Notes: generated by a model not told the origin, from the letters alone. 64,000 nt of DNA from an uncultured Veillonellaceae bacterium (GCA_945867815.1 CAMBIX010000007.1:37787-101786), one strand, 5' to 3'; shown: positions 18,134-26,669, counted from the first letter of the stretch. A program made the numbers and translations.

Positions 18134-18994
18134 ATGAGAAAGGTAACAGTAGCAGCTACACAGATGGCTTGTTCTTGGGATAGGCAGGCTACCTTAGATA
18201 AGGCAGAAAGTCTGGTAAGAAAGGCAGCCGGACAAGGGGCTAATATTATTCTTTTGCAGGAATTGTTTGAAACGCCTTATTTTCCACAGCAGCAGGATTT
18301 TAAGTACTATGATTTAGCTAAAAAATTAGAAGATGATCCAGCGATACAACGGTTTACAAAAGTAGCTAAGGAATTGCAAGTTGTTTTGCCTATTAGTTTT
18401 TATGAAAAAACAGACACAACACAGTTTAACTCCATTGCTATTATTGATGCGGACGGACAAATCTTAGGTGTCTATCGGAAGACACATATTCCGGATGGGC
18501 TTCCTTATGCAGAAAAATTTTATTTTACACCAGGGGATACAGGTTTTAAGGTATGGCAGACTAAGTATGGACGCATTGGTGTTGGGATTTGTTGGGATCA
18601 GTGGTTTCCAGAAGCAGCTCGGGCTATGGCCTTATTAGGGGCTGAACTACTCTTCTATCCAACAGCTATTGGTAATGAACCAACTCTTAAGATTGATTCT
18701 AGTATTCATTGGCGTAATACCATTGCTGGTCATGCCGCAGCCAATATGGTGCCTGTTGTTATATCCAACCGTATAGGCAAGGAAGCCGAAGGTGGTACTG
18801 AAATGAGCTTTTATGGGCAGTCTTTTATTGCTGATAATAATGGGGTTATAGTAGAACGTTTGGATGACCATACAGAAGGTGTGGTCTTGCATACTTTTGA
18901 CCTAGATCAGTTAGATAAAGAACGGCGTGATTGGGGAATTTATCGTGACCGCCGGCCAGATATGTATAAGGTCTTGACTACACGAGGAATATAG
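18134..18994 (+). CDS. aguB: N-carbamoylputrescine amidase
   Basis: Nitrilase-superfamily amidase, 286 aa, that hydrolyses N-carbamoylputrescine to putrescine, CO2 and ammonia. The catalytic triad is visible: Glu in LLQELFETPYF, Lys in YRKTHIPDG, and Cys in GVGICWDQWFPEAAR. Start ATG 18134 follows GAAGGTG. It lies 11 nt after aguA and 15 nt before the PsiD-like gene, and forms the core of the operon. Together aguA and aguB give an agmatine-to-putrescine pathway without ornithine decarboxylase. Confidence 0.93.
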   Translation: MRKVTVAATQMACSWDRQATLDKAESLVRKAAGQGANIILLQELFETPYFPQQQDFKYYDLAKKLEDDPAIQRFTKVAKELQVVLPISFYEKTDTTQFNSIAIIDADGQILGVYRKTHIPDGLPYAEKFYFTPGDTGFKVWQTKYGRIGVGICWDQWFPEAARAMALLGAELLFYPTAIGNEPTLKIDSSIHWRNTIAGHAAANMVPVVISNRIGKEAEGGTEMSFYGQSFIADNNGVIVERLDDHTEGVVLHTFDLDQLDKERRDWGIYRDRRPDMYKVLTTRGI

Positions 18995-19009
18995 GGAGGA
19001 GGAATTTCT

Positions 19010-20296
19010 ATGAAAAAGAAAGTACCCTATAAGGTTGGTAAATGGTTACCAAGTGACCAAGAGTTCTTTGATGATTGGATGAAAAGCGTTATTGAACGAT
19101 GTGAAAAAGAAGAAGAGAACCACCTGTATCCACCGGTTCATGCTTTAAAAGAATTGATTGAAGGGGATAGAGAGCTTTTTCGCTTATTTCAGCTAATGTT
19201 TGATGAAGTGCCGGAAAAGTATAAGGAAACACCAGACAAGCACCCACAAGTACGAGACTATCATCATATGTTGAAATTGATTAATCATATTATTCATCGG
19301 CCACCAGAATTTAATACAACAGGCCTAGTAGGTTGTCCTATTAATGCGGTTCTTGATTGGCCTATGGCAACTAAGGCGGGCTATGTCGCATTTATGAACC
19401 ATCGAGTTAATGATAAGATTCGAGATATTCTTAACTATTGGGGTAAATATTTAATGTCTGCTGATTCGGCTAAGATTTTAAATACTAAGTCGAATGGTTG
19501 GTTGAATCCTTTAGCTTTGGAAAGTATGTGTAAGGCGGCTTATGGATCTAATTTCTTAGATATATTTAAGGCGAGGAGTAACGACATTAACAATCATTAT
19601 GGATTTACTTCTTGGGATGATTTCTTTACACGGGAATTTAAGGAAGGTATTCGACCAGTAGAAGCACCTGATAATGATGATGTTATTGCTAATGCTTGTG
19701 AATCCGCACCGTACCGTATTGCTAGGGACTTACCACTTAGAGCAAAATATTGGATGAAGGGGCAGCCTTATTCCATTCAAGATTTATTGCATAATGACTT
19801 ATTAACACAGGAATTTGTTGGTGGTACTTTGTATCAAGCCTTCTTAAGTGCCTTAAGTTATCATCGGTGGCATAGTCCAGTTAGTGGGACGATTGTTAAG
19901 GCCTACAATGTATATGGTACCTATTATTCGGAGGATTTATATGAAGGCTTCTGGGATAATGAACAAGTAGACCCAGCCGCACCAGATACGTCACAGGCTT
20001 ATATTACGGAAGTGGCTTCACGGGCGATTATCTTTATTAAGGCAGATAATCCGAAGATTGGTTTGATGGCTTTTGTAGCGGTAGGCATGGCAGAAGTATC
20101 GTCTAACGAAATTACGGTAAAAATTGGTCAGCATGTGAATAAGGGTGACCAATTAGGCATGTTCCATTTTGGTGGATCGACCCATTGCCTCTTGTTTAGA
20201 CCAGGCGTAAATGTAGAATTTGACTTGCGTGGACAGACACCAGGACTGGATACCCATAATATTAAGATTAATGAACGGATTGCTGTTGTGAAGTAG
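19010..20296 (+). CDS. PsiD-like, phosphatidylserine-decarboxylase-family pyruvoyl enzyme
   Basis: 428-aa protein with two recognisable parts: an N-terminal PSD-associated region (residues about 40-180: ELFRLFQLMFDEVP, GLVGCPINAVLDWPMATKAG) as in fungal PsiD-type amino-acid decarboxylases, and a C-terminal PSD domain (about 195-425) with YHRWHSPVSG and FGGSTHCLLF near residue 386. Family members cleave themselves before a Ser in a G-S-[TS] motif to make a pyruvoyl cofactor; the likely cleavage is GG/ST. There is no signal peptide or membrane helix. Start ATG 19010 follows GGGAGGAGG. It is the last gene of the agmatine operon (15 nt after aguB), so an amino acid such as arginine may be the substrate rather than phosphatidylserine; that is inference. 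A multi-arm hairpin follows. Confidence 0.75.
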   Translation: MKKKVPYKVGKWLPSDQEFFDDWMKSVIERCEKEEENHLYPPVHALKELIEGDRELFRLFQLMFDEVPEKYKETPDKHPQVRDYHHMLKLINHIIHRPPEFNTTGLVGCPINAVLDWPMATKAGYVAFMNHRVNDKIRDILNYWGKYLMSADSAKILNTKSNGWLNPLALESMCKAAYGSNFLDIFKARSNDINNHYGFTSWDDFFTREFKEGIRPVEAPDNDDVIANACESAPYRIARDLPLRAKYWMKGQPYSIQDLLHNDLLTQEFVGGTLYQAFLSALSYHRWHSPVSGTIVKAYNVYGTYYSEDLYEGFWDNEQVDPAAPDTSQAYITEVASRAIIFIKADNPKIGLMAFVAVGMAEVSSNEITVKIGQHVNKGDQLGMFHFGGSTHCLLFRPGVNVEFDLRGQTPGLDTHNIKINERIAVVK

Positions 20297-20315
20297 AGGA
20301 TAGGTAATATATAAG

Positions 20316-20442
20316 CAGTATAAGAGCAGCGTATACGAATAGACCTGTAATTTGGTTTCTAAGGTGATTTGAAGTAAGTAGTTGCCTTAGCGAACGATGA
20401 GCATAGTCTTATGTATGCGCTGCTTTTATACTTAGGGCATAT
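20316..20442 (+). terminator. Nested hairpin after the agmatine operon
   Basis: GTATAAGAGCAGCGTATAC pairs with GTATGCGCTGCTTTTATAC about 60 nt downstream; an inner CTAAGG/CCTTAG stem is also present. The T-run is poor, so this may terminate or protect the mRNA 3' end. Confidence 0.5.
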
Positions 20443-20545
20443 AGGTTGGTTGAAATCTTTCTAATAATAGGACCTTTCGTATGGACATATAATTATTAAT
20501 TATGTATACTTAATCGTGTTTTATTTTTAGAAAGGGGTATATACG

Positions 20546-21109
20546 ATGAAAGTAGGTTTTTCATACGTAACAAAACCAGAACGACGGCATGTGGCCTTGT
20601 CTGTATTAATTGGTATTATTGTTGGTATTATTGGTGCTTTTGCTAAGTGGGGCTGGGAAGTACCTTTTCCTCCGCGTGATCCAAATGTATTTTGGCCTCT
20701 TGATGCGGCTTCTCGCGTAACACCACCACAGGTATTATTAAATATGCTTCATTTGCCAGATATTACTTTCCATTTTTCTGGTGTGAATTTACCATTAAGT
20801 GTATTTATGGTGCATGTAGGTTTTTCTATTGTGTTCGGTTTAATGTACTGTATTATTGCTGAATATTGGCCTCGCATTAAAATGTGGCAAGGGATTGTAT
20901 TTGGGTTCTTTGTCTATTTATTTGCTCATTGCTTGGTTATGCCTTTGATGGGGCTTGTACCACCATTACCACAAATTTCATTTGATGAACAATTTTCTGA
21001 ATTGTTTGGTCATATGTGGTGGCTGTGGATTATGGAAATTGCTCGTCGAGATTTACGTAACCGTATGACTGGTGAACCAGATCCAGAAAAAGAATATCGT
21101 AATGCATAA
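20546..21109 (+). CDS. YagU-family (DUF1440) inner-membrane protein
   Basis: 187-aa membrane protein with four hydrophobic segments (VALSVLIGIIVGIIGAFAKWGWE; LPLSVFMVHVGFSIVFGLMYC; WQGIVFGFFVYLFAHCLVMPLMGLVP; FGHMWWLWIME). The WGWEVPFPPR motif, LNMLHLPD and LFGHMWWLW are typical of YagU/DUF1440. E. coli YagU contributes to acid resistance; the biochemical role is not known. Start ATG 20546 has GAAAGGGG upstream. It stands after a hairpin, 249 nt behind the PsiD-like gene, so it may have its own promoter, but its placement next to an ammonia-producing, acid-response type operon is suggestive. Terminator at 21119-21157. Confidence 0.8.
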   Translation: MKVGFSYVTKPERRHVALSVLIGIIVGIIGAFAKWGWEVPFPPRDPNVFWPLDAASRVTPPQVLLNMLHLPDITFHFSGVNLPLSVFMVHVGFSIVFGLMYCIIAEYWPRIKMWQGIVFGFFVYLFAHCLVMPLMGLVPPLPQISFDEQFSELFGHMWWLWIMEIARRDLRNRMTGEPDPEKEYRNA

Positions 21110-21118
21110 GTAATTTAG

Positions 21119-21160
21119 TAGAAGCTCCAAGGAAGAGGTATTCCTTTGGAGCTTCTATTA
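21119..21160 (+). terminator. Intrinsic terminator after the YagU-like gene
   Basis: TAGAAGCTCCAAGGAA pairs with TTCCTTTGGAGCTTCTA (one bulge), followed by a weak T-rich tract. Confidence 0.7.
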
Positions 21161-21236
21161 AGTAGTTGCCTTAAATGGTATTTATTGAACAGACGGGCAC
21201 TATTAGCTGTATAATCGTGTTTATCAGAATAGTCTG

Positions 21237-21378
21237 TTGAACTATTAATAAAATTTGATATACTATATTTGTAAGGAAAAGCAAGTTGTTACAGGAGAAT
21301 CTTGTAATGACTAATCCTTGAAATATAAACAGTAGAAAGCTCCATGGAGGGATTGTCCTTTAGGAGCTTTTCTTGTAT
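21237..21378 (+). ncRNA. Small RNA candidate with its own promoter and terminator
   Basis: Promoter TTGAAC (21237-21242), 16-nt spacer, TATACT (21259-21264). The ~105-nt transcript would contain a GTTACAGG/CTTGTAAT hairpin and end in AGAAAGCTCC...GGAGCTTTTCT. No ORF with a ribosome site was seen. The terminator arms resemble those at 21119, so the unit may be a degenerate duplicate. The space 21110-21562 otherwise holds AT-rich sequence with repeated TTAATAATTGG. Confidence 0.35.
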
Positions 21379-21562
21379 GAATAGGATTATAAAGTTGTAT
21401 CCGAGAATTATAGGATTGTAGATTGTATGTGGATTAGGTGTTAGTGATTAATAATTGCTAATTAATTGGTGGTTAATAATTGGTAACTAGGTAATAGTTG
21501 GGTATTAACTTATCTGGCATTTGCTATTAGGTGTTTTTACTATATAGAAGGTGGGGCTGCGT

Positions 21563-22504
21563 ATGGTTACAGAAAAGATGATTGAACAGCGCATGCTCCT
21601 GCGCTCAGCAGCCTTAATGGCTTTTGTCGCTGTTAGTGGCACCATCATGGGGATTGTTAGTAATTCAGATGCTATCTTGTTGGATGGTATTTGTTCCTTT
21701 CTTGATGTTATTATTAAGGGCATGATGATTTTAACCTCTCATCTGGTAGCGCAGGAAACCAGTCAACGCTTCCAATTTGGTTACTGGCAGTTTGAGCCCT
21801 TAGTGCTTTTCTTGGAAGGTAGTTTTATCTTACTGATTGTTATTTACTCTTTAGTCTCTGGGATTATGGAAGTCCTCAGTGGTGGCCGTGCTGTTGAAAT
21901 GGGGTCAGCCATTGGGTATGCTATAGGGATTACGATTTTAGAATGCATCTATTGGGTTTATGCTAAACGAGTAAATAAGCGGTTAAAATCGAATTTAGTA
22001 CAGTACGATACCATTAGTTGGACCGTAGATATTCAATTAGAGGCGGGTATCTTTTTAAGCTTCGTTATTGGCTATTGTTTAAAATTTACGAGTTGGCATA
22101 GTTACGCTGTCTATGTAGACCCGATTGTTCTTATTATTTTATCCCTACAGTTGGTGCCGAGTACGGTGCAAATTCTTTTACCAGCGACGCGGCAGATTTT
22201 GGGTATGGCGCCACAGGGAACCCATAGGCGGGTACAAGAGATAATGGATCGTTTTATGGAAACATATCATTTTGCTGATTATGTGTCCAGCGTACAAGCC
22301 TATGGCCATGCGAAGATAATTGAAATTGACATTCTCTTGCCTAAGGACTATCCTATCCAATCGGTACGGGACTTTGATAGGATTCGTGATGAAATCAACG
22401 AAGAAATTGGAGGTCAACCCTTAGAAAAATGGGTGACTATTACCTTCACAACAACGCGGCGGTGGATGGCGCGAGACTACACGCTAGATGATGATGATGA
22501 GTAA
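21563..22504 (+). CDS. Cation diffusion facilitator family transporter
   Basis: 313-aa CDF protein: proton-coupled efflux of divalent metals across the inner membrane. Six hydrophobic segments. Metal-site motifs are SNSDAILLDGICSFLDVII in helix 2 and QYDTISWTVDIQLEAG in helix 5; a C-terminal cytoplasmic domain runs from about residue 210 (MAPQGTHRRVQEIMDRF). The D..SW..D wording differs from the HD..D site of zinc-selective members, so the metal (Mn, Fe, Co or Zn) is not assigned. I chose ATG 21563 (AAGGTGG 7 nt upstream) over the GTG at 21551. No neighbour of related function. Confidence 0.8.
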   Translation: MVTEKMIEQRMLLRSAALMAFVAVSGTIMGIVSNSDAILLDGICSFLDVIIKGMMILTSHLVAQETSQRFQFGYWQFEPLVLFLEGSFILLIVIYSLVSGIMEVLSGGRAVEMGSAIGYAIGITILECIYWVYAKRVNKRLKSNLVQYDTISWTVDIQLEAGIFLSFVIGYCLKFTSWHSYAVYVDPIVLIILSLQLVPSTVQILLPATRQILGMAPQGTHRRVQEIMDRFMETYHFADYVSSVQAYGHAKIIEIDILLPKDYPIQSVRDFDRIRDEINEEIGGQPLEKWVTITFTTTRRWMARDYTLDDDDE

Positions 22505-22538
22505 TTGATATAGCAAAAACAAATAGAAATGATGACTT

Positions 22539-22575
22539 TTGATAAATAATAGATATTTATCACGGTATAAAAATA
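22539..22575 (+). promoter_or_regulatory. Motif copy D: palindromic TTGAT...ATCAC site
   Basis: TGATAAATA (22540-22548) and TATTTATCA (22554-22562) form a perfect 9+9 dyad with a 5-nt centre. The TTGAT...ATATTTATCAC layout and the downstream TATAA/GATATTATAATAA resemble the motif at 14212. It stands before the leader ORF of the second amino-acid module. Confidence 0.5.
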
Positions 22576-22650
22576 AAAAGATATTATAATAATTATATAA
22601 GTAATCAACATATATTATGTATAGGACTTTTTATAAAAGGGGTGATATGT

Positions 22651-22731
22651 ATGAGGGTATATAAAGCACAAGCTAAATGTATAGTAAGGACTATAGATAA
22701 TAAACGGCCTAAAAGCGTAGAGATGGACTAA
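22651..22731 (+). CDS. 26-aa leader-peptide candidate upstream of the amino-acid permease operon
   Basis: ATG 22651 is preceded by AAAAGGGGTGAT. The peptide MRVYKAQAKCIV-RTIDNKRPKSVEMD is 26 residues, the same length as the one at 14318, and shares VYxA and I.NK. Its last codons form the 5' arm of the terminator at 22716-22755, so ribosome position could control read-through into the permease gene 130 nt downstream. Attenuation is inference. Confidence 0.5.
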   Translation: MRVYKAQAKCIVRTIDNKRPKSVEMD

Positions 22732-22755
22732 GTTGTCTATTTTTACGTTTTTTTT
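22716..22755 (+). terminator. Terminator overlapping the second leader ORF
   Basis: CGTAGAGATGGAC pairs with GTCTATTTTTACG (all positions Watson-Crick or G.U), followed by TTTTTTTTT. Confidence 0.75.
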
Positions 22756-22860
22756 TGCATTCGTGTGGGTTATCAAGAGGATTATATAAGCAGGATGAGG
22801 GACTTTACTTATTAGGTATAGTGTGAACGTTTTATTCGTTAGGCTAGGAGGATGGTTAGT

Positions 22861-24204
22861 ATGGATGAGAAAGTAAAAAGCAAGGCTGCTAAGCTAGGCT
22901 TTTGGAGCATCGTACTCTTAGGGATTAACTCCATTATTGGGTCTGGTATTTTCTTACTACCAAATAAGGCCTATGCTATGGTAGGTACGGTTAGTATTGG
23001 AGTTATTATTTTTGATGTGATTTTGGCTGGGTCTATTGCCTTGTGTTATGCAGAAGCATCAGGCTTGTTTACCCGTAATGGCGGGCCTTACTTGTACACT
23101 AAGTACTCGTTAGGTGATTTTGCAGGCTATGAAGTTGGTACGGCTAAGTGGCTAGTGATGTGTATCGTATGGGGGACGATTGCCGTTGGGTTTGCTACGG
23201 CCCTAGGGACTGTAATACCAGTCTTATCAGATCCTTTGAGTATTAGCGTGGTAGCAACGGTAGTTATTATTGGTATGGCTATACTAAATATTGTTGGTGT
23301 TGGTGAAACGACGATTTTAGATAATATTAGTACTCTATCCAAGATGGTGCCTTTAGTACTCTTTGTCGTTATTGGTATCTTCTTTATTAAGGGGGCTAAC
23401 TTTTCTCCATTAGTACCGCCAGAAGGGGTTAGTGGTGAAAGTTTTGCTAATGCCGCTGTGTTAATGTTCTTTGCTTTCACTGGATTTGAAGCCATCTCTA
23501 TTAGTGCTGAAGACATGGAAAATCCAAAACGTAATTTGCCATGGGCAACTATTACGACCATGATTATTGTATCTATTTTCTATTTATTAATTATTGGGGT
23601 CTGCATTGGGATTACAGGATCGAGCCTAGCAAATGATGTGGCGCCTTTGCAGGATGCTTTTGGTAATATTCTAGGTCCTGTCGGCATGTATTTTATCGTA
23701 GCAGGTACCTTGGTATCTACTTTTGGTGCTACCTTAGCGGCTTCTTTCTATTCACCTCGTGTTTGTACGTCTATTGCCGAAGACCATATGTTGCCTCATG
23801 TATTGGCTAAACGGACGAAGAAACAAGGCACGCCTTGGGTTGCTATTTGCTGTAGTGCTTTAGTAGCTATTGCCGTTACTTGGAGTGGTAGTTTTACAGA
23901 ATTAGCAGCTATTAGTGCGATTTCTCGTTTTACAGAATACTTGCCAACGTGCTTGTGCATTATGATTTTCCGTAAAAAATGGCCGAATAAAGAACGTTCC
24001 TTTAAGATTCCTCTGGGTTGGACCATTCCTATTGTAGCTATTATTGCCAGTCTTTGGATTTTATCGCAAAGCACCTTGTATGACTTAGCCTTAGGTTTTG
24101 GTATTTTGCTTGTTGTTTTCCCGTTCTATTTCCCGTATTTAATTCATAAACGTCATTTGGCTAAACAATTTGATGCTATAAAGGAAAAAGAGAACAAAGA
24201 GTAA
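22861..24204 (+). CDS. APC-family amino-acid permease
   Basis: 447-aa inner-membrane transporter with about 12 hydrophobic segments. Helix 1 reads SIVLLGINSIIGSGIFLLPNKAY, the APC substrate-binding G-S-G-I-F motif, and helix 6 FFAFTGFEAISISAEDMENPKRNLPWA is characteristic. Start ATG 22861 is 10 nt after AGGAG; the ATG at 22852 overlaps the ribosome site and is unlikely. It heads a cluster with an aminotransferase, an asparaginase and a Dcu carrier, so uptake of asparagine/aspartate or another transaminable amino acid is inferred, not shown. A leader ORF with attenuator-like terminator lies upstream. Confidence 0.8.
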   Translation: MDEKVKSKAAKLGFWSIVLLGINSIIGSGIFLLPNKAYAMVGTVSIGVIIFDVILAGSIALCYAEASGLFTRNGGPYLYTKYSLGDFAGYEVGTAKWLVMCIVWGTIAVGFATALGTVIPVLSDPLSISVVATVVIIGMAILNIVGVGETTILDNISTLSKMVPLVLFVVIGIFFIKGANFSPLVPPEGVSGESFANAAVLMFFAFTGFEAISISAEDMENPKRNLPWATITTMIIVSIFYLLIIGVCIGITGSSLANDVAPLQDAFGNILGPVGMYFIVAGTLVSTFGATLAASFYSPRVCTSIAEDHMLPHVLAKRTKKQGTPWVAICCSALVAIAVTWSGSFTELAAISAISRFTEYLPTCLCIMIFRKKWPNKERSFKIPLGWTIPIVAIIASLWILSQSTLYDLALGFGILLVVFPFYFPYLIHKRHLAKQFDAIKEKENKE

Positions 24205-24302
24205 ATGATTTGGATGTGCCCTAGTAAGATGTGTGACAAAAGCAATGAATCAGTATATACTTAGCAAGGATATAAAGATAGACAAATTAATGAGGTGATA
24301 CT

Positions 24303-25547
24303 ATGGCAACAAGTATGGTTGTTGATTTTGAAAAGGGACAAAAGGCCTTAGACTCTGTTTTTAAGACAAGTAATGAAGCGAAGGCTGAAATTGCTAAATA
24401 TGGTAAAGATACGGTTATTGATGGTACGATTGGTACGATGATGGACGAAGAAGGGCAGATTATCTTTTTGCCGACAGTTAAAAAGGAATTTTTAAGTCTT
24501 TCTTCTACAGATTATGTATCTTATGCACCGATTATTGGTAATGAAGCCTATCACAAGGCTGTTATTGCAGAATGTTTTGGTGACCATAAGCCAGCCACAC
24601 CGATGCGTGTGGTGTCGACAGTAGGTGGTACAGGTGCTATTCACCACTTAATGCATAACTATGCGGAACAGGGAACGGAAGTCCTTATCTCGGATTGGCA
24701 TTGGGGAGCTTATGATCAGATTTGTGCCGAACAGAAGGTAAAACTACGTACGTTCTCTATGTTGACAGAGGATTGCACTTTTGATTTTGATTCTTTCAAG
24801 AAAGAAGTTACCTATTTAGCAGATCATCAGGAACGGGTGGTTATCCTCTTAAATACACCAGGTAACAATCCAACAGGGTATACCATTACGACTGAAGAAT
24901 GGCAGCAGATTATTGATTTCTTAAAGGCTATTGCGGATAATGGAGAAAATAAGGTTATCTTATCCGTTGATGTCGCTTATATTGATTATGCCGGCGATGG
25001 AGATAAGGTACGGGAATTTTTTGCCTTGTTTGAAAATTTACCACGTCATTTATTGGTAACAATTAACTATACTTTGTCTAAGGGATTTACTATGTATGGC
25101 TTGCGGGCTGGTGCTCTTATTGCCTTATCGTCTGATCAAGATGTATTAGATGAATTTACCACGATTGGTACCTTGGCTTCTCGTGGGACTTGGTCGAATG
25201 TTTGCCATCCAGCTATGCAGACAGTGGTTAATATTATGAATGACCTAGCTAAGTTTAAGGTATATGAAGAAGAACGTAAGGCTAGCTACCAAATGATTGA
25301 AGAACGGGCGCATATTTTTGAATCGGAAGCAAAGGCTTGTGGACTACATATATTACCGTATTGCGGTGGGTTCTTTATTACTATTCCGTGTCAAAATGCT
25401 AAGGCTATTGTCGCTGATTTAAAAGCAAAACATATCTTTGTTATTGCTATGGCTAATGGTATTCGGGTAGCCGTATGCAGTATGCCTAAACGGCATGTAA
25501 AAGGTTTGGCGACTAAGATTAAAGACGCTATGGATGTGCGGGCTTAG
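24303..25547 (+). CDS. PLP-dependent aspartate/aromatic-type aminotransferase (class I)
   Basis: 414-aa fold-type I aminotransferase. Seen: NTPGNNPTGYTI (substrate-carboxylate region), SVDVAYIDYAGDG with the PLP-ring Asp, the Schiff-base lysine in NYTLSKGFTMYGLRAGALI, and the C-terminal Arg in NGIRVAVCSMP. The N-terminal IDGTIGTMMDEEG resembles aspartate/tyrosine aminotransferases. With asparaginase downstream it could convert aspartate plus 2-oxoglutarate to oxaloacetate plus glutamate, feeding malate and fumarate; the donor is inferred from context. Start ATG 24303 follows GAGGTGAT. Spacing of 98 nt from the permease and 48 nt to asparaginase is compatible with one operon. Confidence 0.82.
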   Translation: MATSMVVDFEKGQKALDSVFKTSNEAKAEIAKYGKDTVIDGTIGTMMDEEGQIIFLPTVKKEFLSLSSTDYVSYAPIIGNEAYHKAVIAECFGDHKPATPMRVVSTVGGTGAIHHLMHNYAEQGTEVLISDWHWGAYDQICAEQKVKLRTFSMLTEDCTFDFDSFKKEVTYLADHQERVVILLNTPGNNPTGYTITTEEWQQIIDFLKAIADNGENKVILSVDVAYIDYAGDGDKVREFFALFENLPRHLLVTINYTLSKGFTMYGLRAGALIALSSDQDVLDEFTTIGTLASRGTWSNVCHPAMQTVVNIMNDLAKFKVYEEERKASYQMIEERAHIFESEAKACGLHILPYCGGFFITIPCQNAKAIVADLKAKHIFVIAMANGIRVAVCSMPKRHVKGLATKIKDAMDVRA

Positions 25548-25595
25548 TGGTAGGTCATTTAGCTTACTTATTTGAATATAGAAAGTAGAGACGAG

Positions 25596-26600
25596 ATGGA
25601 TATGGCAACGAGGGATGAAAAGAAGAAAATTGTCATTATTGGTACAGGGGGAACCATAGCTGGACAAAGTGCTAGTGATGCGGATTTAACAGGTTATCAG
25701 GCAGGGGCCATTGGTGTCGATGATTTGCTCTCCTCCGTGCCAGAGCTAGGTGACTATGGTCCGTTAGAGTCTAAACAGTTATGTAATATAGACAGTTCGG
25801 ATATGACGACAGACTTGTGGCTGTCTTTGTCTCGTTTGGTGCAGAAAGAGGTCGCTAGAGAGGATGTAGCAGGTGTAGTGATTACCCATGGGACGGATAC
25901 TATGGAAGAATCGGCGTATTTTCTTCATTTAACGGTCTCTACGGATAAGCCGATTGTCATGACTGGTTCTATGCGGCCTGCATCGGCGATTAGTGCCGAT
26001 GGGCCTTTAAATCTACTTAATGCTGTCTTAACAGCTCGCAGTCCAGAAGCTAGGGGTAAGGGTGTTATTGTGACCTTAAATAATTATTTGGATTGTGCTA
26101 GAGATGTAACTAAGCAGAACACAACGGATGTAGCTACATTTGCTAGCCCTTTATTTGGACACCAAGGCCTTATACAGGGAGGTCAGTCTCATTGGTATTA
26201 TGTATCGACACGTAGGCATACGAAGGCTAGTGAATTTGCGCCCCTAGCGGCTGATGTGAGAGCCTTACCTGAGGTTGGTATTTTATACTTATATGGCGGT
26301 GTATCCGCTCAGTATGTAGAGTCGATTAAGGCTTTGCCTTGGCAGGGATTGGTTATAGCTGGCCTTGGACATGGTATTTTACCGACTTGGGTAGAAAAGG
26401 AAGTTAAGCAGTTGTCCATACCTGTTGTTCGAGCTAGTCGTGTGGCCGGTGGTATGGTGTCAGCTTTGCCAGACGATGGAATTAATCAATTTTTGACTGC
26501 AGACACTCTTAATCCAGCAAAGGCTCGTATCTTGCTCATGCTAGGCCTAGCAAAAGGCTATGGAGATAAAGAATTGCAGGATGCTTTTAATCACTATTAA
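25596..26600 (+). CDS. L-asparaginase (bacterial type I/II fold)
   Basis: Hydrolyses asparagine to aspartate and ammonia. Signature 1 IGTGGTIAGQ carries the first nucleophilic Thr; signature 2 ITHGTDTMEESAYFLHLT carries the Thr-Asp pair; MTGSMRPASAISADGPLNL is also family-typical. There is no signal peptide, so it is probably cytosolic. ATG 25596 (or 25602) is preferred; the TTG at 25572 has no ribosome site, but the site before 25596 (GTAGAGACG) is also weak. About 335 aa, the usual length. It is followed by a strong terminator at 26612-26668. Confidence 0.87.
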   Translation: MDMATRDEKKKIVIIGTGGTIAGQSASDADLTGYQAGAIGVDDLLSSVPELGDYGPLESKQLCNIDSSDMTTDLWLSLSRLVQKEVAREDVAGVVITHGTDTMEESAYFLHLTVSTDKPIVMTGSMRPASAISADGPLNLLNAVLTARSPEARGKGVIVTLNNYLDCARDVTKQNTTDVATFASPLFGHQGLIQGGQSHWYYVSTRRHTKASEFAPLAADVRALPEVGILYLYGGVSAQYVESIKALPWQGLVIAGLGHGILPTWVEKEVKQLSIPVVRASRVAGGMVSALPDDGINQFLTADTLNPAKARILLMLGLAKGYGDKELQDAFNHY

Positions 26601-26611
26601 TTGATGCGTGT

Positions 26612-26669
26612 AAATAACCTATTGACTTAGTATATCTGTATAAGGCTAAGTTGATAGGTTATTTTTTTA
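26612..26669 (+). terminator. Intrinsic terminator after asparaginase
   Basis: AAATAACCTATTGACTTAG pairs with CTAAGTTGATAGGTTATTT (two non-canonical positions), followed by TTTTT. Confidence 0.85.

Noticed and set aside
23127..23561. 144-codon minus-strand open frame, and similar ones at 2380-2793, 50789-51136, 55273-55719 and 58537-58887
   Set aside because: They are mirror frames of strongly supported genes, without ribosome sites or family motifs.
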